A stretch of 64,000 nucleotides of DNA from Rhynchonema sp. JSB1_4. Taxonomy: Eukaryota; Nematoda; Chromadorea; Monhysterida; Xyalidae. The stretch lies in assembly GCA_030248065.1 (NCBI GenBank), contig JASAMV010005008.1, positions 62,001-126,000 of the forward strand, read 5' to 3'. Positions within the stretch are counted from its first letter, which is position 1, and each line of letters begins with the position of its first letter. Shown one piece after another: positions 12,601-33,342 of this stretch. A program made the translations under genes and the position numbers. The notes below the pieces were generated by a model. The model had not been told where the DNA came from. It ran no database searches and saw only the letters and a list, made by a program, of their open reading frames with translations.

Positions 12601-15600
12601 AATGACGCACGAACCAATCGTTTCAAGACCCACGGTGCCTTGGCCTTTGCCTTGTTATCTCCAGCTCCATCAGCTTCGTTGTAGAATGATTGAGCGATCA
12701 CTGTCGCTTTTTGGATATCTGAGAATTAAGACGAGCATGTTCGAGGAAGGTTAAATAAAATCTGTGTAAATACTATTTATACTTCGTGGGTACAGATCTA
12801 GATTGAGGTTGGGAGCCGATTCGGCTATAGCCACCGTTGTTATGCCGATCAGTACATAATGCGACGATATGTGTCATGCAAATTCCACCCAAATGATCGG
12901 ACTGACCAGCCAACAGCCCGGCATTGTTTGTCACAGCCCTGTTTCGTTGTGTTGAATCGTTCATTGTCTGAGGCACGATTACCACGCTGCTGCGATTACA
13001 GCCGTTTCCATCCTTATTGCTTGAGACATCAGCTGCCATTGACTGCAGGTCACCGACTGTGGAGCGGTTACGGTAGATTCTCACACCCGCCGGTGGACAG
13101 GCCGGACTGCAGCAAGGTCTGACTGGCTAGCTGCTGTTTGACATTTGATCTTCGCCATTAAAATTTGTTACTCTTGGGGCATTGAACGAGGAAACATTAC
13201 TGACAAACAATTCGATTTGGTCTATGTCCTGAAAGTAGAGAAAAAATCCGACATTGTTGCGGTCTTATCAAACGATGGTAACAAAATTTTTTCCTGTCAA
13301 TTAACCTTTCGCCGTAACTTCAGGGCCGTATCAACCTTGAGAGCAAATATTTGGAACCAAGGACATTTAAAAAATTTATTCGAGTTCTGCGATTGCGACG
13401 AGCGCAAAAGAAGTTAGTCATTAGGTGCAGGGGAGCAACCCTTATTTATGCTGGTCAAAATTAGTGTTCCAGCTACATATATCGCCAGATGCCGGTCAAT
13501 ACAAACTTTGCCTGTGCTTTGCCGCCGTCGTCGTACTCGACCGTAGTGCTTGCCCTCAATGTTGACAAGGCTTTGAGATTCGTATTTGTGTAATACAGGG
13601 GGTTCTAGGTACCGCATATAGTTTCTCTTCAAGGCACTGTGTTTACGCAGAGGCCAGCCCAATTAGCGCTTATAAATAAAAAATGCTCCCGCTCTTATTT
13701 ACGGCTTAGAACGGAGGTTCATGGTTTGCTTGTTTCACAACACCGACCCTTCACTGAGCAAAGCAGGATTAGTGCAGGTTGATTGATAACCACTGAAAAA
13801 CTCATCGCAGCATAAAAACAGGCCGCAAGCTTCAGGAGAGCGGCACGTATGTGCTGTAAGTTCGTGTGAAGGACCGCCCTTAGCCTTTCGAGTCACTCAA
13901 CACACCGCGGAGAGTCATATCCGTCACACTCTACGCGGGCACCACGTCGAAAACATATCAGTGTACCTTACAGGTGCTCCGACAAACAGGCCATATGCAT
14001 ACAACCTGCTGTTGTTATGTGCCAATTACCTAGCAGTTGTGTCCGGAAGTACTAACCAACTTGTTTATCTCTGCGCACAGCGTTCTCTGACTTTCTAGCT
14101 CACTGTGGTGCGAGGTTATACTTCCGCAATTTCAGCACAGATCTCTGAGACCAGTGTCAAATGCCAACCAAGCACGTACCTCATGAGCGTAACAACGTGT
14201 GCGTTACGGCACTCATCAATCTAATAAGTCATGCAGCAATCGGGGATATGTATGCAGCTTATGGGACAGCGAAATTCTGGTTTAGGTTCCTGCAGCCCGC
14301 ATGGCGGCGGTAACAACCCCAGGGAGCCTGAACTCATTTGCCAGTATATCACAATAAAAGGACAGGTACTGTATGCATAAATAACTTGAGCCATACTGGT
14401 AACTAAATTCTTGTTTATACTGGCCTGTTTGCAGTGGGAAATTTTTGCGGCTTTAAAATAACGAATTATGGTTCGTTCCGCTGTGTTTATAGACCGGGGA
14501 ATCAATTGAATCGTATGACTGCCATGCTGGTGGGGTGGGAACCTAATCTGACTCTCCGATATTAGGTACGGTACATATATTATGGTCGTGACATTATTGG
14601 ATGATAACCGATTTGAACAGAAAACATTTTAGGCTGACTGTACCTACATTACAAGAACAGCCCTAACACATTAGACCAGGCTCAGAAAGTGATGTGATCG
14701 GAAAACAGAAGTTGCCCCATGAAACGGAAAAGATTCAGCGTTGTTCGAATGAAGATTTTAACGATACGCAAAAACTGCAAGCAACTGCTGCATCATCCCT
14801 TTGTTTGTTCCAATAGTTGCGAATATTGAGACAAAACTGTGAGGATAACTCTGCCCGAACTTACTGCACTATTCAATGTGAGTGTGCTTTTTGGCAGCGA
14901 AATGCGTGTGTTGTGGTGAAGCTCCACTATTTGGCCAAGTAATACTATGTACATACAGCATCTACCTGGTCGAAGAATGTTGGCGAACGAGAGTCATAAC
15001 AGCTCCTGACAAACTTGTACAAAAATCGAGGCTTTCTTACGTTCAGTCAACCGGTTATCGCGTTGACGGGCAGGCTACAACACAAGTGACCGGCTGTCCA
15101 TGCGGGGTTCAGTAAAGCAGATTGCATTCCAAAGGCATTTGTGTAGCTTGTATATGTATATTCTAATACGGCGAGAAAATTTTGAGATCTAAACGTTGAT
15201 TACAACACCGCATGTGTATCGGTTTCGGACTCTAATTTTGAAAACAAAGGGCTCGTGATTGTTGCGAACAGCAGCTAACCGTGTACAGCAGCTATAGAAG
15301 CTAATTTTTATTAAGTCGTTACTCGTTGCTAATGGTTCTTCTGGTTATCGCGCCCGTGGTTGCCCGCAGGCCATACCAAAGACACCCACACCAGCAGTGG
15401 AAGAGTACGGGCGTGTATTTACCTGACAAGAGTTGATACCTACTATTGGATAGTATTGTTTTCGTATCACCAATGCTTTATATACACTCAGAACACATTA
15501 TGAAACGAAACTACCACTATTGCTTGAGCGCTCATTTTTTATCGTGTTGGGCAGATTTTGACTGGAATAAAAAATTAGATAGAAATTTAAAAAATGGGGT

Positions 15601-16688
15601 CGAATAAAATTTTTTTAACCACTAGTTCTGGGGGGTCAACTACTTTGGTTAGGCTGGATAAAGTAAAATTACCGTATCACACAAACCTTAGAGCCGATGA
15701 AACATCTTCGACACTGCTCACAGCGCTGCAGACACTCGACTGAAAATTAGTGTTAAGTCGCGGGTTGTAAGAGAAAGGCTCATTGAGGCAGAAGATCGTT
15801 AGTCAATAGTCAGTATACCCTATAAATGTAGGTGCATGTACAGTACATACTTTTTCTTCAAAGAAAGGATAATGCTTCTCCTGTTACACATTATCAGAGG
15901 AAACCCGATGTGCTTATTTTAATATCCTGCGCAAAAACATGTCGGTTTGGTACATTCGCTTTGATGAGCTGAAGCAATAATAAAGAAACCTATCAGCGTC
16001 TTTGTCCCAGAGTAAACGTGATCGGGTATACGGTGTATATAATAAATCGTTTGAGCTACATATGTACATGCAATCGTCTAGCCCACCCCAATGGCAGTCT
16101 CGGCTGGCTTCCGTTTGAGGTTGCCTGCATTTGAACTTAGGCTGATGCATGGGTTAACCGGCTACACAGTGTGGCTGTTTTTTAGGCGAGCCCACACCAT
16201 GATTGAGGGCGAACTATACCTTACATAATGTATATACAAGGGCCGCAATCAAAGTCATAAATGGTGTTGTGCATGTGTGCATGTGTGTACCTGAGCACTG
16301 ATCGACGTTGACTTGATGCACGGTGGCAACAGCGCAAGTCGTCGACTGCCCGTCTCCGGTGATCGACCGTTTGGTGAAGATGACGGAGTGCACACTTTGC
16401 GACCAATCATTGCCTCACTTTGTAGCTCGTCCTGCGCAGTTTGGAAAAATATGTGATGTCGCTGCACAGAAAAAACAAGTGCCTACAGGAACCTGTCGCA
16501 TAGGTAACTTCTCACACAAATGCTGGAAAGGTTACATACATACTTATGTACACATATATAGAAACCTCAAAAGACGGAAATGTACTATACATACGTACCT
16601 TTTCGTGTTCGAACGAGACACAGTTGCGTGACAGTCGACGCGTCGGCAACAGATTGGAGGCACTCGATGTTTTCGTCGCCTTTTTCAT
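9678..16688 (-). CDS. Dbl-family Rho guanine nucleotide exchange factor (DH-PH)
   Basis: This should activate a Rho-family GTPase by nucleotide exchange at membranes or the cortex. The frame-consistent exons, in transcription order, are 12615-12718, 12445-12552, 12229-12363, 12052-12147, 11872-11976, 11658-11777, 11513-11589, 11321-11418, 10794-10909, 10642-10735, 10486-10574, 10278-10425, 10083-10180 and 9678-9959 (556 residues plus stop). The DH domain starts at VYELLHTEV. It includes AYQTYCINY and the conserved segment DLLIVPLHRITRLPILLREI. A PH domain follows, running from RKLIHEGPL through YAFLFNDMLVLT to EIWINRFQ. The tail is polar and ends VFEARV. Upstream, 16599-16688 (ATG, preceded by an in-frame stop) and 16291-16431 form a phase-matched serine-rich N-terminus. 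16068-16124 may be a further exon. One or more exons within about 12830-13110 (NRSTVGDLQSMAADV) are likely but unresolved. The subfamily was not recognised. Confidence 0.88.
13111..16067. other. Probable long 5' introns of the RhoGEF gene
   Basis: Apart from weak exon candidates I see nothing convincing. The reverse strand near 13480-13620 is open in two frames at once with protein-like composition, but no splice junctions tie either frame to the RhoGEF. Confidence 0.35.
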
Positions 16689-19600
16689 TTTTTACAATAG
16701 ATTACGTCTGATACAACAGCTGTGCTCGCGTTCCCACACGATTTGCCTGTATCAGGTGGGCAAGAACGTGGTGTGTTTCGTTGTTGCGGACGAGGCTGTT
16801 GCAAATTCTCACAATGCAGCGGCCATACGCGCGCGATCAAGAAAAAATTAGTCGAACCTTCATCGTGAGCTGATGAGTGGCAAACGCTGATTAAGACTAG
16901 GAATAGCGGTTGTAGCCATGTGCATTAGTGTTAGTGTCATGAGGTAGACCTAGGTAATACATACATACATGCACTGTCGAGGACAGCCACAAGCGTATGT
17001 ATGTACCTGTCTCACCAGCCACCGACATGCACTTTGTCTGCTGTGTGTATATAGAATAGTTCATCGACCGGTGTGTTCACCACCGTTTCTGACAGGTGAT
17101 CTGCACGCTGATTGACTGCTGCTTTTGTCCACAATAAATAGAACCGGTTTGCAGTAGAACCAGTACAAGACACACAGCTTCAAGAAGACCGTGTTACATT
17201 ATGTTAGTAAATGTAGCTATACGCATGTGCCGTTAAAGTATAAACTTAACGGGTACTTGTTGGTATAAGTACAAGGTACTATATAACTTATACCTACAGG
17301 TACATACTTCCCAAAACCGGTACCGTCATGAGTTAAAACTAACCATGCACAGGTTACTATACCTTCATCAGAAAGCAACAAGGGAGGTCGCGAAATTAAA
17401 ATAGTTGGTGCACCGTAACGTGAAGGTATACTATAATGTCTTTAATTGGCTAATTTATTAACCTAGCTTAATTATATTGCAAGGTACACTTTCAAATTTC
17501 CTTGTTCACTCGTGCCTGTCGAGATATACTTTGTCAAAGTATCGAAGTCGAGACGACTGAGAGCAGCTATACATATGTAGCAGCTGCTCGGCTCGGCTCG
17601 GCTGCACGAGCGGTGATGACGTGCAGAATGCAATGAGTCTCAGTTGTTTATTAAGCAATCTGAGAAAATGTCACCTTGCGGCTACATCTTGAAAGCATTT
17701 TCTTCATGTCTGTGCTGCTCTTCAGGCAGTTCCTTCTGGAAGCGCAAGTGACAGATAATTTATGCACGCTTCATACACGCACGGCGCCAAGGGCGGAGGC
17801 GGATCCAGGGAGCCACGGGGGCCAGCATTTGGCCCCCCTGAAGTGGGGCCACCGTTTCGGAAGGAACAAGGAAGGAAACAGAGCCGCTGAGTCGCAGGGT
17901 TTTCACTCTGATACACTTCACAAGTCCAAAAAGCGAACGCTTGGTGCGTCAGATCCACCCATCTTCAATGAAATTTGGCTTTCGCGCGCTTAGAAAGTGC
18001 CACAGTGCGCTGCGCGCGCATTGTCACACTTTGTAGAACATTTGGTGTGGAAAGCGCAAAATTCTAAACAAGCGCTAGATAAAAATAACTTTCTGGATTT
18101 GGCCCCTCCCTTGGCCAAAGGCTGAATCCGCCGCTGACTGGACGGCGCACCGCTAAAAGATTCGTGGGACATGTCGAATCCACTGTACGACTGGAAGGGA
18201 AACAATAGGTACTGCAGTGTATGCATGTGTTGGTCGTTTCGTCCAAGAAAACTGAACCCTGGAGAATATTAGATGCAAATCTGGTGAGTGGAGCGTACTT
18301 GAGCTCATCATGTATCGTAATCTGGCGATATCACCAGACCGTGTCATCGGGTTAATCAGGTAATCTGTACACCATGACGGTAACATCGCGTTTTGCAAAT
18401 TTTGTGTGATACACACGTGTCATGGTGCTCATAAGGGTCAAATTTCCAAAGGGCAGATCGTTTTTATTTATATCCTGGTGCAATAAAACATCATACCTAC
18501 ATATCGAGCCTTCAACCTGTAAGCGTTGCCTGTGGCATAAGCTGGCTTTTATGTTGGCAGAGCTGGAAGCAGCTTTGAGTCTTCATCAGATGCGCTTTAT
18601 ATGAGTTCTCGTCAAATCATATTCATGCTGTTGATGAGTCTATTTTTATTCTTTAATCAAGGAGCTCGTGGTCATTTCCCTATGTGCTGTCATAAAGACC
18701 GTCATGGATGACAACGATTGATTATGCATTTCCATATTAGTATACCTCAGCTGGGTATGCCTTGTAGGTTCAATCCGTCGTTATCAATTTTATTTTGCAG
18801 ATATCGATATAAGAGTAAAAACCACAAAAAACAACCACAAATAACATTGGAGCAGAACAAGCAACTCGATATTGCACAAGTCAGTTGACAGATAGTGAAA
18901 CGTCGGGGACACACAGAAATGATGACCGAGCAAGGCACAAGGGAACAATTATAACTTTGGTAGTTTTGGTATAGTAAGTGGGCGACCGTCATTTACTCAT
19001 GCACTGGCCCATACACAAGATGGGAGTTATTGTTTTCCCACTCCTTATATAAAAACAAGTTCCGGTAAATAAGCGGTGGACTGAAGGAATATAACACTCA
19101 TAGAAGCGTGAAGTGTAGAGTTTATCATGCAGTTTCAACCATTCCATTGCTCAATAAAAGTTACTGAAAACCGTAACGCATAATGAACTGCTAGCAGAAG
19201 AAAACAGAACCTGTACACCACAGAAAATGAAAAAGCGCGCAGAATCGTTGATACGCCGTGGCGGTACCGCAAACGTGAAACATCACTGACGTTCAGTGCC
19301 TATGTAAATGTACCAACAGGTATAAGGTACATAATGTACATACACATGTGTATCTTACCACTTGAAAATTTAGTTATTAGTGTGCAAATTAATGTCATGA
19401 CTCAAGTCGATTTGAAAACGAAAAAAAACCACTGTGAAAAACGCAGAGAACGTGCAGCATCGCCATGGAAAAATTAGTACGCGAATATAAGCAAGCAACA
19501 TGATTTACAGCAGATTTTGCGATTCAAAACGTCAATGTCTCATTTTGGTGAAGTTCGTTTTTTCACATCAATCGGAAAGTCGAAAGCAAAACGACAAAAA

Positions 19601-20050
19601 TAATGCTTTGGTGACAAGACAGTACTGAAAGCATGAGAACGTTACGTACATTAGCTGTTCAAAAATATTGCACGACATATCCGAGCTATAAGAACACAGC
19701 TGATTATACCAGCAAAAGTAACGGTGCCAAAACTTTGGCACTGATTGTATTTTTAGCAACGGTGAAAATTTGGTGGAATGCTAGCATGTTAATTAATGTC
19801 TCGGGGAACTCAAATTGCAGATTCTTGAAAAGTAAAAAAAGTGTTTTGCTTACTCAAGGGACCATCTTGTCTGGCTGATCTGCGGTCTGATTTCTCCACC
19901 TTAAACATACATATGTACAGAATGGACTGGACTGCTCGAAAACAGACTGGTTCATCATTGTCACAATCCACACTTCACTTGTGCACAAACGCTTTCGAGC
20001 AGAGCCCCCTACAATGAATAACAGCAATCGGCCAACTACATAATACGGAT
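16689..20050. other. Gene-poor interval between the RhoGEF and the collagen
   Basis: No supported exon was found. The part up to about 17600 could hold the RhoGEF promoter. The interval contains the MITE-like element at 17790-18140 and one TGAAACATCA motif at 19276-19285. Confidence 0.4.
17790..18140. mobile_element. MITE-like element with GGCGGATYCAG termini
   Basis: The left end reads GGCGGAGGCGGATCCAG and the right end CTGAATCCGCCGCTGAC, imperfect inverted repeats. Both are followed inward by GGCCCC-rich sequence. Similar termini are common in short non-autonomous animal DNA transposons (recall). There is no coding capacity. Confidence 0.55.
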
Positions 20051-22598
20051 CTATTGATTGTATCCAGGGCCCTGTTGATCGATAAAGAATATTCCCCCGT
20101 CTGTGGCACAATACGTGGGACAAACGCCAGGCTCGCCAGGGGTGCCAGGGGGACCGGTCGGACCTTGTGGGCCGGGGTAGCCGTTGTCGCCGGGTGCACC
20201 TAGTAAAAATTTGATGCTTGGTTCTAGTGTTTTGGACGGCGGTCTGCCTCATAAACTCTTTATCACTTACCAACGGGACCTTTCGCACCAGGTGGGCCGG
20301 GAGGTCCGGGAGGACCGTTTTCGCCAGGAATACCTGGTGGTCCGGGTGGACCTTCGGGTCCAGGATCTCCGGGGTCTCCGGGTGGACCTGCGTAAAGTCA
20401 AGTTTGGTTGATTGCACAAAAAACAAACATATGTATTGATTACTATACGCAAACTTTCATCTGTTCATGTCTTTTACATACATTCTCCAAAACACAGGGA
20501 AAGTTACCTCACAACTTTTAAACAGGAGAATCAAACTCAGATGAGGCACTCACCGGGTAAGACAGGTTCGGCGGACGCGGGTAATCCTGGATCTCCTGGT
20601 AATCCATCTGAACCCGGAGTACCCGGTCGTCCAGGGGGACCTCGTGGACCAGGTTCACCTTGCCTACCATTTTCACCGGGTCTCCCTGAAAAATTGACAC
20701 GTTTGATTGGAAGAACAGATTCCCTATCATTGTCTAATGACTCATAGGGTAATACTGCTTAATTTCATTTATTTTTGATCAAAATGTCCTACTTGCCTGG
20801 AGGTCCCGGGGGCCCGCGGTCGCCAGGCTGACCGACTGTTCCCGGCGGCCCGGGCGGTCCACTCGGACACTGCGGACACGGCGGAATAGTGGGGTCTGAA
20901 AAAAATGGAAAAATGTTTGTGTTCTTCCTTTTTACATTACATTTCCATCTATAACATTGCCACTGCCTTAACGCAACAAACATCCACAGCCACCAATAAA
21001 AGAGACAGGGCTCGGTTATAAGTCAAACACATAATACAATGGAGTGCTGTTTGCGTAGTACAAGCCTTATAGTCATAGTGCGATTGAAAAAACTGGCGCA
21101 TGCAACCAGCTAGGCACAAAAGAGCTGGGACATCACATATGGAACTAATCAATTAGAGCTGAGCACCTGAGTGTACCCACCTATATATGTATCTATGCGG
21201 TGGGGGTAGCTTAAATAACGGCTGAGGTGGAGAACTGGCCCATGTGCGACTACAGTATTATGCAGTTTGTTTTGGAATATATTGTGGCTCAAATGTCTCT
21301 TCACCAGATTAAAGACCGCTCCTGAATAAATTAATCAGCTGATGTTTTGGAAGCACCAACACATATCTTGGGATGAGCTTTTGGGACACCGTGTGTATCA
21401 GGCACGTATTGCGGGACAAGCTACACATGTATACGTGATTGAGTTTTGATGCTATCAAACAGCTAAATGGGTGCTGCATGCACGCTGATTAGCACTGAAA
21501 ACGCGGTGCTATCTATCAAACTGGTTAGATCGGTCAGCTTTGGCCCATCCTAAACGTTGAAGTCCGAAAAACGCGAAAATAAATCAACGTCCAAGCAATG
21601 ATTAATGAGCGAGTTAGCATTGGGTGTGCTTATGTCAATATTTAATGAACAAGAGTACCCATAATCATTTGGTTTTATGAGTTGTACATGGATTCACATT
21701 CGCCAAATTTGTTGGGATGGAATGAATTCTTTTTCAAGTTTAAAAAATTCTCGCCATATTAGACATTACACACACTTGAATGACAAGTTCGATGCGCTGA
21801 TTATAACAAAAATCAAAGATACACCCAACGCACCTGGACAGACGCGCTCTGGCGGCATACCCGGCATGCCTGGTCGACCTGAAATGAAAAAAAACATTAA
21901 AACGGAATGAATTTAAAAATCAGCATTGGTCCTCACATCGCTAATGTATGTACATCGGTGCCGGTGATATCACAGACGGTTTTATCGAAATCCCAATGAC
22001 AGACACCAATGATGTGACAAACCTGGTGCTCCTGGCTTGCCATGTCTGCCGGGTTTGCCCGGTCTTCCCGGCACGCCAGGTGATCCAGGTAGACAACAAG
22101 TGGGCCCGCATGTGCCCTGGTCTTGCCCGCCGTATCCCGCTTGTCTCGCAGTTCGAGTGCGGTTTTTGTTGTTTGTGTCCTGTTTCCAGGCGTGCTGACT
22201 TGCCGATAAGTGCTCGACGCCTTGCCAGATGTCGGACGCTGAATCCTGAAATTGGAAGGGCGTCAAGGCTAAAGACCATCCGCACTAATCGTGGCCATCA
22301 GCCAGCCATCGTGGGCGTCCCTGAATAGCGGCTATATTGCTCCATGGCCTAGTTATGGGCCTGAGGGTCTCCCTCCACCAACGCACTGAAATACGTAAAT
22401 CCGAGATGAAACGTCAGCCCGCCCGCGCACACTCACCCGACAGAACTGTACTTCGCTAGTTGTCTGTCTCTGGATGTAATTCACATAATTATATGCCATT
22501 GGTATCGTTAAACAAACGGAGACGACGGAAATGATGCTAAATATGATCGCCGTGTAAGCGACGATGCGATATGCCTTTTCCCTTGTATCTGACTCCAT
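20051..22598 (-). CDS. Nematode-type cuticle collagen, 308 residues
   Basis: A structural protein secreted by the epidermis into the cuticle. Exons are 22437-22598, 22023-22245, 21834-21878, 20797-20895, 20554-20685, 20271-20387 and 20051-20199; the total is 927 bases with all phases matching. Residues 1-54 carry the conserved N-terminal block, with a hydrophobic signal-anchor around 10-31 ending in QFCR. A subtilisin-like site RTAR lies at 85-88. Cysteines sit at 100, 104, 105, 142, 150 and 153 between short Gly-X-Y blocks, and the C-terminus has CPTYC at 286-290. Length and layout fit the family norm of about 300 residues. Intron 4 has a GC donor (GCAAGT) instead of GT. An acceptor-like CTTTCAG 56 bases before the ATG suggests a 5' UTR intron or trans-splicing. 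Confidence 0.95.
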
Positions 22599-22654
22599 GT
22601 TGTGGTCGGGGGTGATGGTGATCTCGGCCGGGGGCAGGTTGTGCGGCCGCCGGA

Positions 22655-29914
<7,260 letters not shown>

Positions 29915-32909
29915 TTAAGAAACACGGGGTGAATCGTTATCGATTTGATCATTCTTCCATTGACACTCTTTATTTTCTTTCCATGCCGTATTGCCGGATT
30001 TGTAAACTTCCTGAAGCGAAACAACAAACGTTTTATTGTCAACAATAAGCAGCAGAACAAACACATGAAATGTCTTCTGCAACGATATGCCTTTTCGGTT
30101 GTCCGTCTCGATCTTGATGGGCGGTGCAGCAGGTCATCGTCAGTGCGAGTGCACCATCTGGTGCACGTCACCCCAAAACACACAGAGTCGGCTCTGTGCT
30201 CGCGTATTACAAATTACTCACCTTTTTCCAAATGGGCACAGTTCGTTTCAGCTGTGTGATCGCCCAATCAGTTGCTCGTAGTGCACAATCACGATGTGGG
30301 GCGCTGATAGCGATAATCACCGATGCCTCGCAAACCGGCACAACGCTGCAATACAACATAACCGAAGGGTGACACAGAAAGGAACGAAACACTTTGACGG
30401 TATGCTTACTCAGCAATGCTCGCACATGTAGGTATGGTTTTGATGTCAATCTATCGCCTAGAGCTGTGCCATACTCATACACCCATGACTTTGCTTGAGA
30501 CAGCTCAGCTGGACTTAAGGCGCTTTTTCTCAAGGAGTCATCTTTTCTGACTTTGACATTTTTTTGCATTTGATGACCCGTTGGTGAGCATAGTTGGTCG
30601 GCTTAATGAATCTGTGGTACGATTAAACCTGGCCCGCCACTATTGATATTTGAAATTTTTGGTTTGTTTTTTTTGCTCTAATTTAGTTGCCGACATCGAG
30701 ACGAATAAGGTTTATATTCATGACTTTTTGATTTAGTGCAGATTTTATATCGAAATCAATCGATAAACACCGGTTCTCGGGAACAAAATTAAAAAAAATA
30801 GATAGACCCCCACTTATTGGCAATCACGTCAGCCAGGAACAAAATTTTGAATTACCGCCAAATGTTATAGGCTTACAGTATGCTATTAGGGACTTTACAC
30901 TCCCGACTTTACGCTCCCACTACACAGTGCTGCCAGTGCGCGCGTGCAATACGTGTTTATGCACTAACAAACAGAGCGGCACAGTACAAAACGCATGGGC
31001 AAGATCACGTGACTACCGTATGCTTGTGATAAGAAGCAGTCGGCCATCTTGAATATTTGTCCTTGTCTTCCTGAAATGCACTAAACGGGGGTCTATCTAT
31101 TTTTTGGAATTTTGTTCCCGAGAACCGGTGTTTATGGATTAATTTCGGTATTAAATCGGCACTTAATGGAAAAGTCACGAATGTAAACCTTGTTGGTCTC
31201 GATGTCGGCAACAGTAATAAATCATAAAAACAGACCAAAATTTTCAAATATCAATAGTGGCGGGCCAGGTTTAACTTATGCTCTTGGTTGCTTGATAATG
31301 CAACAAACAGGTGTGAGAATTAGGCGTGAAAGTCAAGAATCAACGGCAATAAGAAACCCACCATGCATGCTTGTGGTCTTGCTTGGACACGCTCCCTGCT
31401 TGCGGTCATTCATGAGCATTAATTTAGTCACGTGCTACTTTTCACGTTATGCACTTTGCGTGCATGCAGTGTGCTTAGTGAGGTTGTCCCCTGAGAAAAT
31501 GCATCGCAAGTCCAGCTTGACGATGTTTCATTCAGAGCCACGGGTATCAGACAGAACCGTAGGCGATTGCTTATCGGTTAACATCACAATCGCGCCAACA
31601 TTGCAGAAAAAGAACACAGCAAATGCTTCGTTTCTTTGTGTGTCACATTGTACTAATTAACACAAAAGAGAAAATCAGCCGGTGTACCCCAATCTATGCA
31701 GCACAGAGATCCCGTGAATGTCAGTCCATTGCTGCCGAGCCTGTTCACACAAATGTTTCATTTCATTCCTGGCCATCTGCTCGTAGCATTCGTACTCAAG
31801 GCGCTCGACAACCTGGCCCTCGAAATTGTCACGCGTCGTGCCTGATATTTCAGGTTCATGTTAGAAGACACGACTAGACAAAAGCACTAACAACTCCAAA
31901 CTCACCCACAAACAGTGATACAGCCCCACAGTTCGGGGCACTCACAAAGTCCACTGCAGTTTGCACATCTAATGCTTCACGCTGTAGATGTACCCAATCA
32001 TGCATGTTCAGTTCTCTGCTTACATCACTGAATATTCGGTGAGCGATTTGTGACGCAGACATAGTTTGAGCGTCGAAGAATTTGATCGCTTTATCATTGG
32101 TCGATTTTTCATTCGATCTATGTATCTCGTCCATATGAGCTCGACATTGTGGCCAGACGTATTGATCAAAATACCTGTGACGTTTCACATCAAGCATATG
32201 TCCATCGATTCACCACAAAGTCGTATGCACCAACCCAGGCACGTCAGCGGGCACATAATCGGTGCGCGAGGCCCGTCTCGCTCTGCACTCGTGCTCGGAT
32301 AAAGTCAGGAGGTAGCGAAGAGTGAATAAAGATGACAGATCGTTGACTAGATGGATCATGTTGCCTTCGACAATGCACACGTCCGTTGAAGGGTCGTGCG
32401 AACGAAGGTCGGACACCAGTTCGGGCCAGTGCACCTGCAAATCGACACGAACGGAAGGTCCTGTCCAACCAGGTTTGGAATTGTAGACTGTCTAGACTAC
32501 CATCCTTATTGCGGCATAATCTGGGACTGGCATCTTCCGTCACTCACTACAAAAATTCAATTAATGGAATGATTGACTATAAGAGTATTAGCGCAGCCTC
32601 AGAGGCTAATTGGGTCTCCAAACTGTTACAAACTAGAGCTAAAAACAGCTATAGCAATAGTACGTGAAAAGGCCCATATCGAGCACAAATATCAATTTGA
32701 GAGTTTAAGGCACTCACCGCTTCCACATGATCGTATTTGTAGTGATCGAATCCGGGCAATGGTTCAATGTCGTGTGGTTCTTTGTAGTACACATCCTGAT
32801 TCACACAATGCACAGTCAGATTGTAGCACTTCTGCAGCAACTGCTGTAGTATGCGGGTTACTGTCGTCTTGCCCGCACACGTGAAACCGCCCACACCAAT
32901 GTAGAGCAT
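29915..32909 (-). CDS. Nicotinamide riboside kinase fused to molybdopterin synthase large subunit (MOCS2B/MoaE)
   Basis: The single 351-residue product combines two cofactor enzymes. Exons are 32718-32909, 32214-32434, 31906-32174, 31688-31841, 30222-30345 and 29915-30010 (1056 bases, all phases matching). The ATG at 32909 follows an in-frame stop. Residues 1 to about 192 are NRK, which phosphorylates nicotinamide riboside to NMN using ATP. It has the P-loop GFTCAGKT at 8-15, NQDVYYKEP with the likely catalytic Asp39, and YFDQYVWP near 139. Residues about 197-351 are MoaE, which transfers sulfur to make molybdopterin. It has CGAVSLFVG at 220-228, [12 protein letters not shown] at 276-279, and [11 protein letters not shown] with K312 and K319 at the catalytic lysine positions. 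Exon 3 carries the NRK end and the MoaE start without a break. Intron 4 (1342 bases) holds a foldback element. Confidence 0.93.
30623..31274. mobile_element. TTAA-flanked foldback element inside intron 4 of the fusion gene
   Basis: Arms 30623-30811 and 31087-31274 are about 190 bases each and largely complementary, with small differences. Both ends carry TTAA followed by ACCTGGCCCGCCA, the target sequence used by piggyBac-type transposases. The 275 bases between have no coding capacity. It is likely a non-autonomous insertion. It sits between the exon encoding HRLG and the exon encoding VVPVCEAS of the MoaE domain. Confidence 0.8.
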
Positions 32910-33342
32910 GCTCGATCTCTTGATTGAGCAAAATTCAGGTTGTATGAATTCAGAATATGATCAATATTACTATCAGCTTCTTACTGCAAAAATAATCATA
33001 AAGTTCCGAATATTCCCATTAACAGGCGGTCGGGATAACTACCCACAATATCAGAAGTGCCACCGAAAACATCAAGCAAATGCACTTTTACCGCAAGACC
33101 AACGCAAGATAACAGTGGCACAGCAGCAAACTCACAAACGTCAGAGAGTTCGATCAATATTTGCACAACCATTAATGCACATAGAATATGACCTTGCACT
33201 GTGTTTCACTGTATATTGGATGCAAGACCTGAATGCACCCAAAAAGACACGCCCGAGAATAAATCTGTCAACGAGCATATAAGAGAAAAATTTGAGAAAA
33301 AAACGAGAAGCAAAAACACTCTTAATTGAGATTCATGGAAAT

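Noticed and set aside
13414..13662. Reverse-strand frame with KHYGRVRRRRQST, and an overlapping frame with VEYDDGGKAQ
   Set aside because: Two frames look equally protein-like and neither has splice sites linking it to the RhoGEF.
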